A stretch of DNA of 64,000 nucleotides. It comes from Taenia hydatigena. Lineage: Eukaryota > Platyhelminthes > Cestoda > Cyclophyllidea > Taeniidae. A model generated the notes under the pieces. It did not search any database, was not told the DNA's origin, and worked only from the letters and a program-made list of their open reading frames with translations. The position numbers were made by a program, and so were the translations under genes. The stretch covers positions 124,001-188,000 of the forward strand of contig JADWOT020000858.1 in NCBI GenBank assembly GCA_036345935.2, in the 5' to 3' direction. Below are positions 22,870-35,031 of the stretch, in pieces; the stretch's first letter is position 1, and every line of letters starts with the position of its first letter.

Positions 22870-25123
22870 GAAGAATTGCACTCACCAAACGCTACCTCAT
22901 TCACTTTCTGACGTCATAGCACATGGGTGCGTCGATCTGTACTTTCCATTCGATTGCAGTCAACAGAGTGATATCTGGCGAATTCACGTAAGAATTTAAG
23001 CCCATGCGTTATATTTCCTTGCATATGCATTCAAGATTCGCTGTTTTGCCTCCCAATTCATACGATTATCTCGCCTTATCTTTCAGAACAGCACAATTAA
23101 CATAACTGCGTATAATTTGGTAGGCCAGGAATCGAATGGCCTTTCGATGTACATAGAGGAGAAGAATATGAATTTCTACATAGCAAAAAGGCTCAAACTT
23201 TAATATCTCATTCAGCGACAAAGATGAGAAGAGATATTATGCAACTAATGTTGCAATTGGAAATGAATTTTACAATGCTCATTATAAAACGAAGGAAAAA
23301 ATAAACAAATGGGTGATCAGTGATGCGCTGATAATAATTTTCGTCTGCTAGATATATGAGCATATGTCACACGATGTCGCCAAATATCCACTCTGAATAT
23401 TAAGCTCAAATTATTCCAGCTGCTTTACAATGCGGCTGCCAACATTAATCATTTACTGCACTGAGGTTCAAAATACCAACCTGTCCCCACCCAACCACCA
23501 TAATCTCGCTGTATATCCCTTGGAAGGAACTTAATCATTGTGTTGAATGCCACTACTCTCTGCCTTTGATCACTTGGTGACATCACACATCGCGGAATTC
23601 TAATAATTATTCTGAACTCTATGCTTTGTCATGAATCCAGTTACATATTTGGCCTTAATTTAGGCAATTTGACCGTATCTTTTCGATTTTGTCATTTAAA
23701 ACTACTGGTAGCCAACGAATTATGAATTTTGACAACTTATGTTTAGTAGGCGGATTCAAGGCGAATGCCTCAAATTTCCCCTATTTTAATGCCGGTACAC
23801 ATGGTATTTTTGCTCTAGAATCTTGTTTCGACTAAAATCATTTTTTCTCTTAGTGAGTGCGACTTGCTATACATTAAATCACAGGAACATTTGCCTGCTT
23901 TAAGTCAAATGAAGAGTCTATAATAAACTCAAAATGACGGCTCAATAATTGATTGCTACCTACATTTTTGCATGAGGAGGTATCAATCCTTCATAGCACA
24001 AATTTGTCCCATAATAATATGATTACAAAAAGTCCTGCCAAAATCTTTGACATTCATTGTTACAGTTTCAATCGTTGCCACGTTTCAGTGCACCAACTTT
24101 GCCAGTTTTGACATTTTGCCACCGACTTACTTTCTGTTAAATGCTGCCTCCTTAAAAGAAGTCCATTCCGACGACTGTATATTACAAGGCATGCTTGTGC
24201 CGTATGCTTCGTTTATGAGCCTGGGCGAATTGTGCTTTCAAATTCAGCATTGTAGAATGTGATGATGGGTGGCAAATTTTTTGCTTGACTGCAATGGCAA
24301 GACGAGAGGATTCCGTCGCCAAGTCGACCTCACAGTCAACACTCAGCAATGTAAGCAATGTGAACTTCGCTAATTCGGTAGCATTTTTCCCCTTCATTAG
24401 GCTTCTGTTGATAGACGCATGTCAAACGACGCGTTGCATTGCTAGTTACGCCATGTCCAGCACATGTCTTCACTAGCAGCAATGACATTTGATGTTGCGG
24501 GAGTTAGCATCACTAAACTTTATTTGCACTGCGTCTAATTTGGGGGTCAAGGACAGTCATCCAAACGCAAAAAGCACCTACTTCTTCGCATTGTCACTCA
24601 AGTGGTTATTCTGTTTATGTATTACGATTGTGGCCTAGAGTGTCCTGTGGTCTGATGACTTCTCCTGTGTGCTGTATATTTGCCATGCCTGAACGGCTAG
24701 GCTAGCTTGTGCTGCCGCATACAATGTGACCTTAAGTTAGAACAATGCATAAGCATTCCAACGTGGCCAAGCTAAGTTAAGGCCTCCATTTCGCTAAAAA
24801 AAACACAAAATGAGGAGGAAGCTTACGCTTTATTAGGTTGAGATTTGAGTGTTTTTTTTTCACTTCGCGAATTCAGGTGGGTCCCTTCAGGTTTATTATC
24901 GCACGTGCTAATACTGATATTTGCACACATCTGTAAATTGGGAGCTGTACCAAAACAAAGTAGTCATTTGGTCAATAGAGAACTCGCTTTAGCAACGGCA
25001 AGTGAATTGCTGTATTTGAATAACTTCGGGCTAGATCACAGTGCAATCAATTCTGGAAAAGAGGTCAAAATAAACCACTCGTTTTGGTTGGCGCACGCGA
25101 TATGGTGTCAACTTTCCAATCTC

Positions 25124-27130
25124 GAACAGACTGGCACGCAATGGATGACTCGTTCAAGTTCTTATCACAGGGACTCGATCTGATGTAGGCCTAATGGTAT
25201 ACATTCGACTATAATGTTCATGCTCTTCAACAAGCATCTGTGCTAACCTCTTCCTATGCACTGAAGTTTAATTACCCTGTAATGACTAAGATCATTTCCG
25301 ACAGCAAGTTATGCCATTTTCGGTGGGCATTACGCAAGGATATCCTGCTACTTATTTTGTGCTCTTTCGAATTCCCGGTAATGCCCTGTGTGACTGAACG
25401 CAACACGTGCAGATTCTAATGAGAGAAGCCGTAAATAATCGAGGAGTGAATGGCAGACTCGGCATGATGTTTTCTAAAAGGTCACCAACAAATGTTTAGC
25501 TAAACTAGTTTTATTTAGGCGGTGTCCGTTCAGCACAATAATTTGGCGCATTACCGATTGAAGATGGCAGGTGTTTATGACAGCCCATATCACCAAAATA
25601 GGTATGTCTGATATTGCTCATTTGCATGCATTTTGACCATTTTCTGAGTTATTCAAATTAAATAATCAACGAAATACTTCGTAAAGGGAAATGAGAATCG
25701 TCTCCTTAGCTTCCAACTTAACCAAGACGAATGCGACGTAAATAATTTATTGCAATGCAAATTTTTACAATTAAGTTCCTCGCGTAATTTAACTGCGTTG
25801 CATGTAACCATCGTGTGTTTATCTTAATAAAGTTAAAAGCCAGGTCAAACCATGTCTACAGCAAGATTTGCGCCCTTTGAGACCACGTTCTTACATACTA
25901 TTGTTGATGCACGTTTACTTAGCCAGCAGCACTTTTCAATTTTGCAGCTTCCATATTAAAAATGCAACTTCAGATGCATGAAGTTTCTAATAATCGGTTC
26001 CCGCAAGTTTCTTACGGACTATGACAATTCCATTTGATTCATGAAGACTCAATTTCGGCTATTTCCATGGATTCTGTGTGCAAAGGCGCGCAGAATGATT
26101 CGTGTTGGTGGTCGCGACAATTGTGATTATGCATGCTAGTTTGTCCTTCCCCTTTAATCGAATCATCCCTGTTAATGACACAAATGCCTGGCCGAATAGC
26201 ATGCGCAAAAGTCGGCTGGTGCGGGTGACAACCTATAAAGTCGCCTAATAAAAACCGCGATTTTGTAGTTGGGAACAGCATAGAAAGCGACGGAAAGCAA
26301 CGCCAGTATTGTCTTGCATCATTAGCCGTGACATCTTCGGGCAGATGTGCACTTCTAGATTCATCAGCACTATCCCAAAATGTTCTCGAATTTGATGGGA
26401 CGATGTAAGTATTGCCGTGTCAAACAGCCTCGTCTTAAGTGCCCGTGACTTTTATAAAATAGTGCCCCTCGGTTAGCAAGAGTGCCGTCCAGAAAGTCAA
26501 ATGAGTAATTACAGGTAATTTTGTTTGACTTGCCCATTAAACTAAGTTTTGCCCTAATTTGGCTCATGGCAACACACGGACCTGCGTGGATCCTCACTAT
26601 GCCTGATGAAATAAAATAATTGCTGCGGTAGGATGCTTGCATTTGCGGACTACTTGCATGGTCGGTTACGAATACGATAACTGCGCACGTTTGCTTGTCG
26701 TTTCTTTATGTCGGATTATAACACGTGTTTTCGGTTTCGCGCAGATCCTTCACTAGTTTCGAGTAATTTTAAGGGAAACGCCCTTAGACTAAAATTCTTT
26801 TATGTGTTCTGCTCTGGCTATTAAAGACAAAGCAAATCGTCTACGCGTTTGCAATTTTCTACATCGCAATGCCTAATTCAGTGTTACACTCGTGGTCGAT
26901 TCGTGCGTCCTACTGCCATGCTTAGGCGGGTAGAAAATTAAAAGCACGAAATAAATCGCTGCGATTTACACGAAACCACACCTCTTTTTCGTTTTCCGCA
27001 AATTTTTGTCAGTTTCTGCCATTTTAGTCAACCTGCGGAGAGCTGAATATCCATGCAGCAGTAGCTTGGACGGCGACGCAGGAAGTCATACGATCAGCCA
27101 GTTACCCAATCAGCCGATCGGATAGCCACC
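25124..27130. other. No recognisable gene
   Basis: Frames of 80-90 codons on the minus strand (26,039-26,281 and 26,370-26,642) have no motif or second copy. Nothing else supported. Confidence 0.45.
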
Positions 27131-27186
27131 ATGCCGGGCAAGTATCCAAATGAGCAAGCCAATGGGCAGAAATCCAGCCAGAAATG
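27131..27186 (+). CDS. Possible first coding exon with strong Kozak context
   Basis: The ATG at 27,131 lies in gccaccATGCCGG, an almost ideal vertebrate-type Kozak context. It opens a short hydrophilic frame (MPGKYPNEQANGQKSSQKW) that stops one codon after a gtaaat donor at 27,187. If spliced there, the exon has 18 codons plus two bases. No downstream exon was identified. The context could be chance, so confidence is low. Confidence 0.2.
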
Positions 27187-27846
27187 GTAAATTATAATTA
27201 CTAAGCAAACTAAAGTGTTTCGAATTGCAGCATATCTACCTGGTTTACTTCTTTTGGGTTAATTTATGTGCATCAGCACAAACTGCAACAAAAATTGATT
27301 CAAAGCTGGCACTCTGATAGTGATGAGAAATGCAAGCACTAGAAGTGAATGTCCATAGTAAAATGTATTGCTTTAACCAAGCAGGTGTTGTAATTGTAGC
27401 GAAATTCTAATGCGAATCTCATTAGTGGTTGTCAGCTATTCTGCTTTGCTAGCAGAGTGTGGCCAACTATTTTGCAATGCTCGCTTACCTATGTGTTTTA
27501 TGCATTGCAGTTAAGTATTTCACAATTTGACAGACCATGCATTCGCAGAACCATTCGTCTGCCACGTATCGCATTATTGAATCAAGAATAAAAAATTAAT
27601 GCAATGCCCATGCATTTACCACTTTCTAGGATCGTGACGCACATAGTGGGTTGACTTCTTCAAAATGACATGTCTGCCAATATGTAGCTACTATATGCGG
27701 TTGCGTGTCGAGAATAGCAGACACTAATCATAGCCCCAGGTGGTGCACATTAGCTACGTCAGGCCAGCATAAGTCTTAGCATTCTCCCTCCTGTTACCAT
27801 GATCTTCATAGCGTTAAGTGCAAATATGCCGCGTTTTCGTTAATGG

Positions 27847-28169
27847 ATGATGCGTTTTGCACAGACTCTCACCCATCAACGGCTTTTACGCTGCAGCATC
27901 AAAGAGCCACGCACCGAAAGGACCTTGCTCTCGCCACTCTTCAAATGGAGCCACATTGGTCCTGACTTCATTAAATATAGTTGAGATGTAGAAAATTGGG
28001 CAGAAACTACACAGATGCAGTTAGACTGACTGAAGTGAGAATCGCCTGCTTCTGCTTCGAGGTGAACTTTACATCGTCCTCAAACCAAAACATACTCTCA
28101 AGGACTGCGTCCCAATTCGACCTGCAGTGCGGCAGTGGGAAGAATGAGCATTGTAAGCCTCGTTGTTAG
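27847..28169 (+). pseudogene. Module C, diverged plus-strand copy
   Basis: A 45-codon frame at 27,847-27,984 contains EPRTERTLLSPLFKWSHIGP then DFIKYS and a stop. The copy at 30.1 kb reads GPSTERSLLPSFFNWSHIDP then DFIELS in the same register. The homology continues after the stop in another frame (DAVRLTEVRIACFCFEV at about 28,013-28,065, against DVIRLRAVGFTCFYVTV). The stop and the frame change indicate a broken copy. Confidence 0.6.
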
Positions 28170-29842
28170 TCGTACCAAACATACTAAATCGTCGCCTGAT
28201 GGTATGCTTGAGCGTGCGGCTTCAATGCACAAATCCCTATTTGATTCCTTGGTATGTGCTAATTTTGTTGTTCTCTGATCTCTTAACGAATTTTGCCTCG
28301 CTGTTTATGATTGCATCGTAAACGCATACGATGCAGTATTATTAATCACATGTAAGCCAGTGCGAATGCCAAAAGCGGATATATTGCAGGATAATCACAG
28401 CTCACAATATGCGACCATTGAAGAAAACTTTACTCCATTACTGACCATTGTCTCTCATCCATAACGCATTCCATAAAGTATGAATAGGTGATGTTTTCAG
28501 TTTCAAGGTCCCCCCTTTTGTTTATACGAAAGATGTCCATATCTTGCATACGAGTCCATTTCTTTCACAACAAAGAATGAATGAGGTTGAGCTGCTTGGT
28601 TCCTGATTGTCCAGCTGCTCTATGCGCTAAGAATGAAGTTATGGGCGCGTAGCCTTGGGTTTACTGGTCTGAGGATTTAATTTAATAAAGCTCTCCCCTC
28701 GATATCAGTGTGTAAGTAAATGTCAAGCGTTTCGGCTGCTCAAAGTAAACTTGTGCTTATTTGCTATCAGCACTTGCCTTCCGTGGCCCATGATTACTCA
28801 TCCTCATCTTGGCGCTTTATTAGGGTTATTTAATTCCCAAGTGCTCAACACCCCTCGCATAATTTACTTCTAATATTGCATCCTACATGGCATGAAAAGT
28901 GTTTCCGACGGCGCTTGCCCAGCAAGTTCGTATTAATTTATGTGATATGCGGATGCTTTTGTAAGGGTGCTATGATACTTGTGAGATTAGTCCATTTGTC
29001 TTTAATAGGTATTGTTCTGCCGCATCGCCATTAGTAATACTTGCGGAATGTCTTTGTAACGTTGTGTCTATACACTTGAATGACCGTACTGATTGTTCCA
29101 CAAGTAACGGCAATTTCTTAAGTTAAAGCACTCCAACTACTTCCGGTGCCAAAACATGTGGCGCACGACTTGCCCTATCGGTACTTTTTCGAGGCCATGT
29201 TCCCAGATTTTACAGGTTCTAAAATTATTTACGAACACAGTGCATTACTTTCCTAGGAAATGCGTTTTGGTGCAAATTGTTCCAATTGTAGATGTGAGTG
29301 CACGTATGATGCAGTGCTTATGAAGGGCGGTTTGGTGCGTTCATTTATCCTGCCATGACATGTTAAGATTCCAATCTTTGCTGCCCTCGCAGGTTGCAAT
29401 CCATTGCACATCATGCGTCCCTCCAAGGCATCTCTATCCCAACATATCGTGGACCTTTCCCGCTCATGGCGTCAAGACATGGGGCGGCCGAGAGTGACAT
29501 TTAAGGCTTCAGGTGTAGGAAATAATTTTTGTTTCTGCAGGTATGTTCAGGCACCAGTCAGCCTAGCCCACATAAGAAAATAACAGAGCACATCTCATAA
29601 TCAGTTCGAAAACCATAAGGCACCTATGTGCATTAGAACATGTCTAGTCGGTGGTAAAGGCAAGTCTTAACCTATCGAGAAGTAAAGCATGGGGATCATG
29701 CCGTGACTGTCTCTTTACGTCGCTGTATAAAGTGGATATGACACCAAGGGTATCGCAACACGCGCGTGAAGCAACCATAAACTGCAATGCAACAATTATT
29801 AGCAGCTAATGAGCCGCACTAAACTCAACGTATCCTAAGGAA
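28170..29842. other. No recognisable gene
   Basis: No frame of 60 codons or more and no repeats noticed. It separates two module C copies that face each other. Confidence 0.5.
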
Positions 29843-30196
29843 TTAAACAAGTGGTTGCACATTAAGACTGCACGCTTCAGATTTGTGTTCGCGACTCTGT
29901 AATAACCCGATGCAGTTAAGAACGAGGCGCACAATGCTCAGTACTTCCACCATCGCATTGTAGGTCGAATTGGGTCTCCGTCCACAAACAGTAACGTAGA
30001 AGCAAGTAAATCCTACTGCTCTCAGCCTAATTACGTCTGCGTTGTGTTCATCCAATTCTCCAACATTCGAACTTAATTCAATGAAGTCAGGATCAATGTG
30101 GCTCCAATTGAAGAATGATGGGAGCAAAGACCTTTCCGTACTTGGCCCTCCTGTTGCTGCCACAAAACAGTGCGTTGTTGAGAACGCCTGGTTCAT
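29843..30196 (-). pseudogene. Module C, minus-strand copy (117-codon open frame)
   Basis: The longest intact version of the module: GPSTERSLLPSFFNWSHIDP, then DFIELSSNVGELDEH, then DVIRLRAVGFTCFYVTVC. The part through about residue 85 has counterparts in the 27.9 kb copy, and the GPSTER part in the palindrome copies. No signal peptide or known domain is seen. It lies opposite the 27.9 kb copy, about 1.7 kb away, so the two form a loose inverted pair. It could be an exon of an unknown gene or a remnant. Confidence 0.5.
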
Positions 30197-30726
30197 TCAC
30201 CAACGGAAACTTGGGATATTTGCACCCAATATCAGTGCACGGAACAATTCATGACTTACACACCCAGCAGAATATGTTGTGGTGATAATATGAGCAGCGG
30301 TACTATCCCTTCGAGAAGAAAACAGCCACGTATAAAGATGACGAACGTGCATGCTACGCCGCTTCTCAGTCTGAAGGACTAAGAAGTAAAACGGAAAGGG
30401 AACATAAAAACAACCCTCCAGCGCTTACAAATTTATTGCTACTGCCAAAATAAGATCTTGAAAAAATTTTTGAGATTAGAAGTTTTGTTTTTTCTGAAGC
30501 GTTTGTTGTCAGAAATAGTTCAAAACGCTCCTTACTAAGCACCAATTATGATCACCATTTAACTCATGTGACAATCTGGGTGCGTCATGTATGCGGCAAC
30601 GACGCATCCAAAGCACTTTTACTTGTCGATTTTATGCGCTATTGTCCGATTTCTGTTAGCTGTGGGAGCAAACAGTAGAGAAATGCATGCAACAAAAGAA
30701 TATTTAATGAGTCACTTTTTTATCAT

Positions 30727-30810
30727 TTACTTATCTTCGGATGGTATCGTTAGGCATACAGTTTTTTACTTTTATTAATAAACCATGCACTCATTGGGCG
30801 TATTAGCACC
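30727..30810 (+). repeat. Short repeat left of the satellite
   Basis: About 60 aligned bases (cggatggtatcgttaggca, then gcgtattagc) match 35,032-35,095 in the same orientation. This copy holds about 20 extra bases (taataaaccatgcactcat), a phrase resembling 'taataaaccatgtcctcat' at about 33,641. Confidence 0.6.
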
Positions 30811-30839
30811 ACTGGAAAACCATGTGATATTAAAGACGC

Positions 30840-33340
30840 GAAAATGTAAGTGAATTTTGAAGGTCTCTCACATGCTTTTGGTGGGATCTGGATAATCCCA
30901 ACACAACGATGGGTGGCACACAAGATGTGAAAATGCTGACATCACCGCCTACCAATGACAGACGGGTGTGAATTTAATGTCCTAAGAATGTGAGCGAATT
31001 CCGCAGGTCCCCTACAGAGCTACAAGGCGTTATAGATTAATCCTTCACACCGATTGGTGGCAAACAATTTGTGGCGCAGTACACACTGACCATACTGCCG
31101 ACTGACCTGTGGGAAATGGAAAAGGCAAATACGCGTAAATAATGCAGTTCTGTCAAATGCCATCTATGCAAATTAAATTAAACCTCCACGCTGATAAATG
31201 GCTCACAAGTTGAGCATTGCAAACAATTAATCCTACCACCGACAGTCCGGTTTGAGATTAATGTCCAGGGAATATGGGTCAATTCCGAGGGTCCCTCACA
31301 TGCCATCTATGGGGTTTAGATAATCTCTCCACACTTATTGACGGAACACATAGTGTGGCATTGCTAACGCTTAATCGCGCCACCGAATGACCGGTGTGAG
31401 ATGGAAGAGGTAAATATGTGTAAGTTCCGCGGTTCTATCGATTGCCAGCTAAGCGCCTTCAAATATCCCTCCACACTGATTTGTGACACATAAAATTTGC
31501 ATTATACTGACAGGCCGGTGTAATATTGATGGCGAGAATATGGGTGTTAGTTTTGCAGGTGCCACATGCTACCTATGGGGCCAAGATTACCATTCCACAC
31601 TAATTGTTAGCACACAAGTAGTGGCATTTCTGATAATTACACGCATCACTGAACGACCGGTATGAGATTGATGTCGGAAGCACATAAGTAAATTCTGCTG
31701 GTGTCCAAATGCTAGCTCTGACGTCTAGATTAGCCGTGCTTAATAATTGGTGCCACACAGGTTTTAGCATTGCTAACACTTACACCCACCACCCACATAC
31801 CGACGTGAATTTAACGTCGAGAGTGAATGAGTGAATTACGCACTTATCTATCATTCCAATAAGTGGGTCTAAATTATTCCCACACGCTCTTGAAAAATAA
31901 GGTGTGGCATTTCTGACACCTACACCTACCACTGACGAGCCGGTGTGGGATTGATTTCGATTGTATATAAGTCAATTCTGCAGGTGTCTCGAATGCCATA
32001 GATGGGCCGAGATTGTCCCTCCACACTGACTATTGGCATACAAGTTTTGGCATCGCTGACACCTACTCACACATTCGATTCACCGTTGTGCCTTTCAAGT
32101 CGTAATAATGTGGGTAAATACTGAAGATCTGCCACATGACTACATTGGGTTCTAGGTTTTGCCCCTACACCAATTGGTGGCACAAAGTGCGGCAATCCTA
32201 ATGGTTGCATATACCACTAAACGGCCGATGTGTGATTGATGTCGAGAATACAAGGGTCATTTTGGCGGGTGTCGCCAATGCCATCAATGGTGTTGAGAGT
32301 ATCCCTTCACACTGATTGGCGGCACACAAAATATGGCATTGCTAACACTTACTTACTGCCCACATACAGATGTGATTTTAACGCCGAGAGTGAATGGGCG
32401 AATTCGGCACTTATCTACCACTCCAATAATTGGGACTAAATTGTCCCTGCACACAATTAAAAAATAAGATGTGGTGTTTCTGACACTTACCACTGACGGG
32501 CCAGTGTAAGATTAATTTCGATTGCATATGTTTCAGTTCTGCAAGTGTCTTTAATGTCATCTTTGCGGACTTGATTTTCCTTTTAAACTGATTATCGGCA
32601 CAACTTGTGGCAATGCTTACGTATGGCTACCCTTCTGACATACCTGTTTGATTTTAAAAACGCAGCATATAATTTTGCAGATCTCTCATATGACTACAAT
32701 GCTTTTGGGCCATCCCTCCACCCTAATTGGTGGTACACAAGGCGCGGCATTTCTGACATTTACTCCCACCACAGTCTAACCCGTTTGAAATGGAAGAGGC
32801 ATATATGTGTGAATCCTGCAGCTCCGTCAATTGCCATCTGTGCACTTTGGAACACCTCTTAACACTTGTTGGTGGTACACAAGTTGTGCATTGCTAAAAC
32901 TTACACTTACAAACAAGTATGCATGTGTGTGTTTACCGTCGCAATTACGTTCGTAAATTCTACAGCTCTCTCACACACCATTAACGCGGTACTGATTTTC
33001 CCTCTTCTCTGATTTGTGCCATAGATGTATCAACATTGCTGACACTTGCATTTACCCCCGAGGCACGTGTGTATTCTAAGATGCAATTGTATGGGTAAAT
33101 CCGGCAGTTGTATGACATGCCGCCCACGCGGTTTAGATTGTCCCTCACCACCTACTAGCATACAATTTGTGACTTTGCTTGCACTTTTCCCACCTTCACA
33201 TCCTAAATGACCTGGAAGACTAAATTAATGGTGAGAATTCTGCATGTCTCTTGCTTGCCATCTGTGCGGTCCAATTTTTCATTCCAAAGTGGCTTGTGGC
33301 ACACATGTGGTGGCACTTCTGGCAAGTTCACCCATCATTG
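30840..33340 (+). repeat. Tandem satellite, ~142-bp monomers, ~18 units
   Basis: Phrases such as 'ccacactgattggtggcac', 'tggcattgctgacac', 'gaccggtgtgagattgatg' and 'tgccatctatggg' recur in fixed order. Starts of the 'cacact' phrase fall near 30,900, 31,046, 31,186, 31,328, 31,471, 31,594, 31,735, 31,880, 32,021, 32,163, 32,306, 32,448, 32,581, 32,717 and 32,855, giving a period close to 142. Units are well diverged. The two monomers near 31,735-31,880 resemble those near 32,306-32,448 more than their neighbours, suggesting a four-unit higher-order repeat. Open frames inside (for example 32,236-32,439) are by-products. Confidence 0.9.
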
Positions 33341-33679
33341 ATCGACTCGTGCCACGCTTATTCTGCATTTAAATGCTGGAAATTGGCAGTGAAAATACTA
33401 TATTTAGCTAAAAATCAGATTCACGGCAGATATTCGTGGCGTTAGGCGAATTCGTCAGTGTACTCCAGATTATGCAATCATGCAGGGTAATAATATAGCC
33501 AAATAAGAGGTTGGTTCAGTGAACAGGGCCAGTTAAGGCAACTCGTGGTGTGAACTGCCAACATCAATCCTAAGCGCAGGTTGCAATAAAAGTAGCTCTT
33601 AGCGTTGCAAAGCTTTTCTGTGGATAAAATAGCATGGCGTAATAAACCATGTCCTCATTTACCTATGAATGATAGCCCA

Positions 33680-34067
33680 GCTTAAGCACCGCTAAAGGCA
33701 AAGATGAGAGCCGAGTTGCTTTCAACGCATTAGGCCTCACCCACCACATTCGCTTCTTATCAGGGACCTTGAGGGGATCTGAAATTGTCCATAGCTCTAA
33801 CCGTGAAGGAAATATTATAAATAACTTTAACTTGCATGTTCTTTACTATTGCGAGTTATTTTTAGTGGCAATCTTCCTGCAGTATCAGCAACCTACATAC
33901 AGGATCCTCCATAGAACAATAGTTAAAAACGAACGCTTGTCTTATTAATACCATTACCATCTTTGCAGTGTTGTTAAGCTAAGAGCAGGAAGAAAATATG
34001 GAGAAAATAAAAAAACACGTGTTTAACGGACAAATTTCCTTAGTAGCCATATCTGGCTCAGGCAAAG
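33680..34067 (-). pseudogene. 3' end of a decayed gene, inverted copy of 53.14-53.50 kb
   Basis: Aligns with the reverse complement of about 53,140-53,500. On the minus strand the frame GNLSVKHVFFYFLHIFFLLLA (about 34,025-33,980) corresponds to ENFSVKHSLFHSLNFFLLLLA at 53 kb, but here it is preceded by in-frame stops. The downstream part (33,680-33,890) matches the presumed 3' flank of the other copy ('cttcttatcagggacc'). Confidence 0.5.
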
Positions 34068-34245
34068 CTAAGCTAGCACACATTCTGGCACAGACACGCC
34101 TTTGGTATCATGGATTTGCAATGTCGACTGTATCTGGAAACAATCAGGATTGATTATGCCTTGACTGCTATAGCAAAAGTACCCTTTTGGGCAATCGCTG
34201 CAACTCTCTCTATAGTTGTGCTGATATTTATTGAGATAATTTCCT
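34068..34245 (-). CDS. Candidate exon with Cys-rich CxxCPxGYxC motif
   Basis: On the minus strand a strong acceptor (ttttgttcctgcag) is followed by an open frame with RESCSDCPKGYFCYSSQG then INPDCF. The spacing Cys-x-x-Cys-Pro-x-Gly-Tyr-x-Cys, then Gly and a later Cys, resembles the small disulphide modules of the GCC2/GCC3 (ephrin-receptor-like) type found in extracellular proteins. The assignment rests on one short motif. It lies just upstream of the decayed 3' end at 33.7-34.1 kb and downstream of the frame-broken exons at 34.5-34.9 kb. I could not find splice phases that join it to either. Confidence 0.3.
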
Positions 34246-34512
34246 CTGCAGGAACAAAAGATTTGAACTAGCAAGAACATCAGTTGTGCTTATTAACGGA
34301 TGTGGACAAGCTCAACTTGTCCAGGCCTATATTTACAAGCAACCAGACGTTGTGAATTGCTCCGGTCAAGTCTGAGGCCATCATATTGCCCCATGGCGTA
34401 TTCTGATTCCTTCAAAAGCTGTCCAAACCATCTGAATGGCCAGAAATTAGCGCTGATAATGCATAAGGCATGACAAAATGCAAGTGATTTTTTCAGAGTG
34501 ACATTGGTTTGC

Positions 34513-34947
34513 ACTGGAAATACTTATGTCAACTCACCTTCGCGTAGGGATTGTAATTATCACTGCAAGTGTTGTAAAAGGTATGCGTGAAATCGAGATC
34601 CGCTTTTCCACCCACAAACGCCCTCAGTCATAGATGATTTGAAACTACTAATGAGGACCATATTTCTCCCAATTTCACGGTAATGTAAATCTGCATTCGG
34701 ATCTGGATATCCAAAAATGCAATGTCTGGCCCAATGAGCTGCTAGGTTGGAAATGTCATAGGCGACAATTTCAAGTGTTAACGAACGCGGTGCTCCAGCA
34801 ATTAACCAAAGCTATAATCAAATATGAAAACCAAGCCACATGATATCGTTAAGCGTGAGCACACCATAAATTCCGTCTTACTAGCAGGAGAGTGCACTTA
34901 CCCTTGCAGTTGCAGATGAGTCTCAAGAATTAGTGCCTTCTCAGTAC
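34513..34947 (-). pseudogene. Exon-like segments with frame breaks
   Basis: On the minus strand a 46-nt exon-like piece (34,902-34,947) has a good acceptor (cttctacccatag) and a consensus donor (gtaagt). After a 90-nt gap, an acceptor (tttgattatag) opens a frame at 34,811 with LEIVAYDISNLAAHWARH and GYPDPNADLHYREIG. The frame shifts by one base in a GGG run near 34,622, then continues as FVGGKADLDFTHTFYNTC to a gtgagt donor at 34,537. The phases of the pieces do not agree and only a 24-nt gap precedes the next acceptor. I read this as a decayed gene; base errors in the assembly could also explain one-base shifts. Confidence 0.35.
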
Positions 34948-35031
34948 CTATGGGTAGAAGCGAATATGAGGCGCGGTTGAAGAAGCATTATTTGCTTTGG
35001 ATAGTAATGAGTGTGCCAGAAACGTAATTTA

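Larger units (their letters stand above)
20431..25123 (-). repeat. Right arm of ~4.7 kb near-identical inverted repeat
   Basis: Inverted partner of 5,758-10,448. Outside 25,123 the two flanks differ at once. It carries mirror copies of module C (20,975-21,318), module B (21,889-22,869) and module A (23,309-23,599). The parts 23,600-25,123 contain no recognised gene, only frames of up to 112 codons without motif. Confidence 0.95.

Noticed and set aside
30840..33340. CRISPR-like array in the tandem region
   Set aside because: Units are contiguous diverged monomers without unique spacers, in a eukaryotic context; it is a satellite.
34514..34537. 24-nt intron (gtgagt to ttccag) between exon-like pieces
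   Set aside because: Too short for normal splicing, and the reading frames on both sides do not join with or without its removal.
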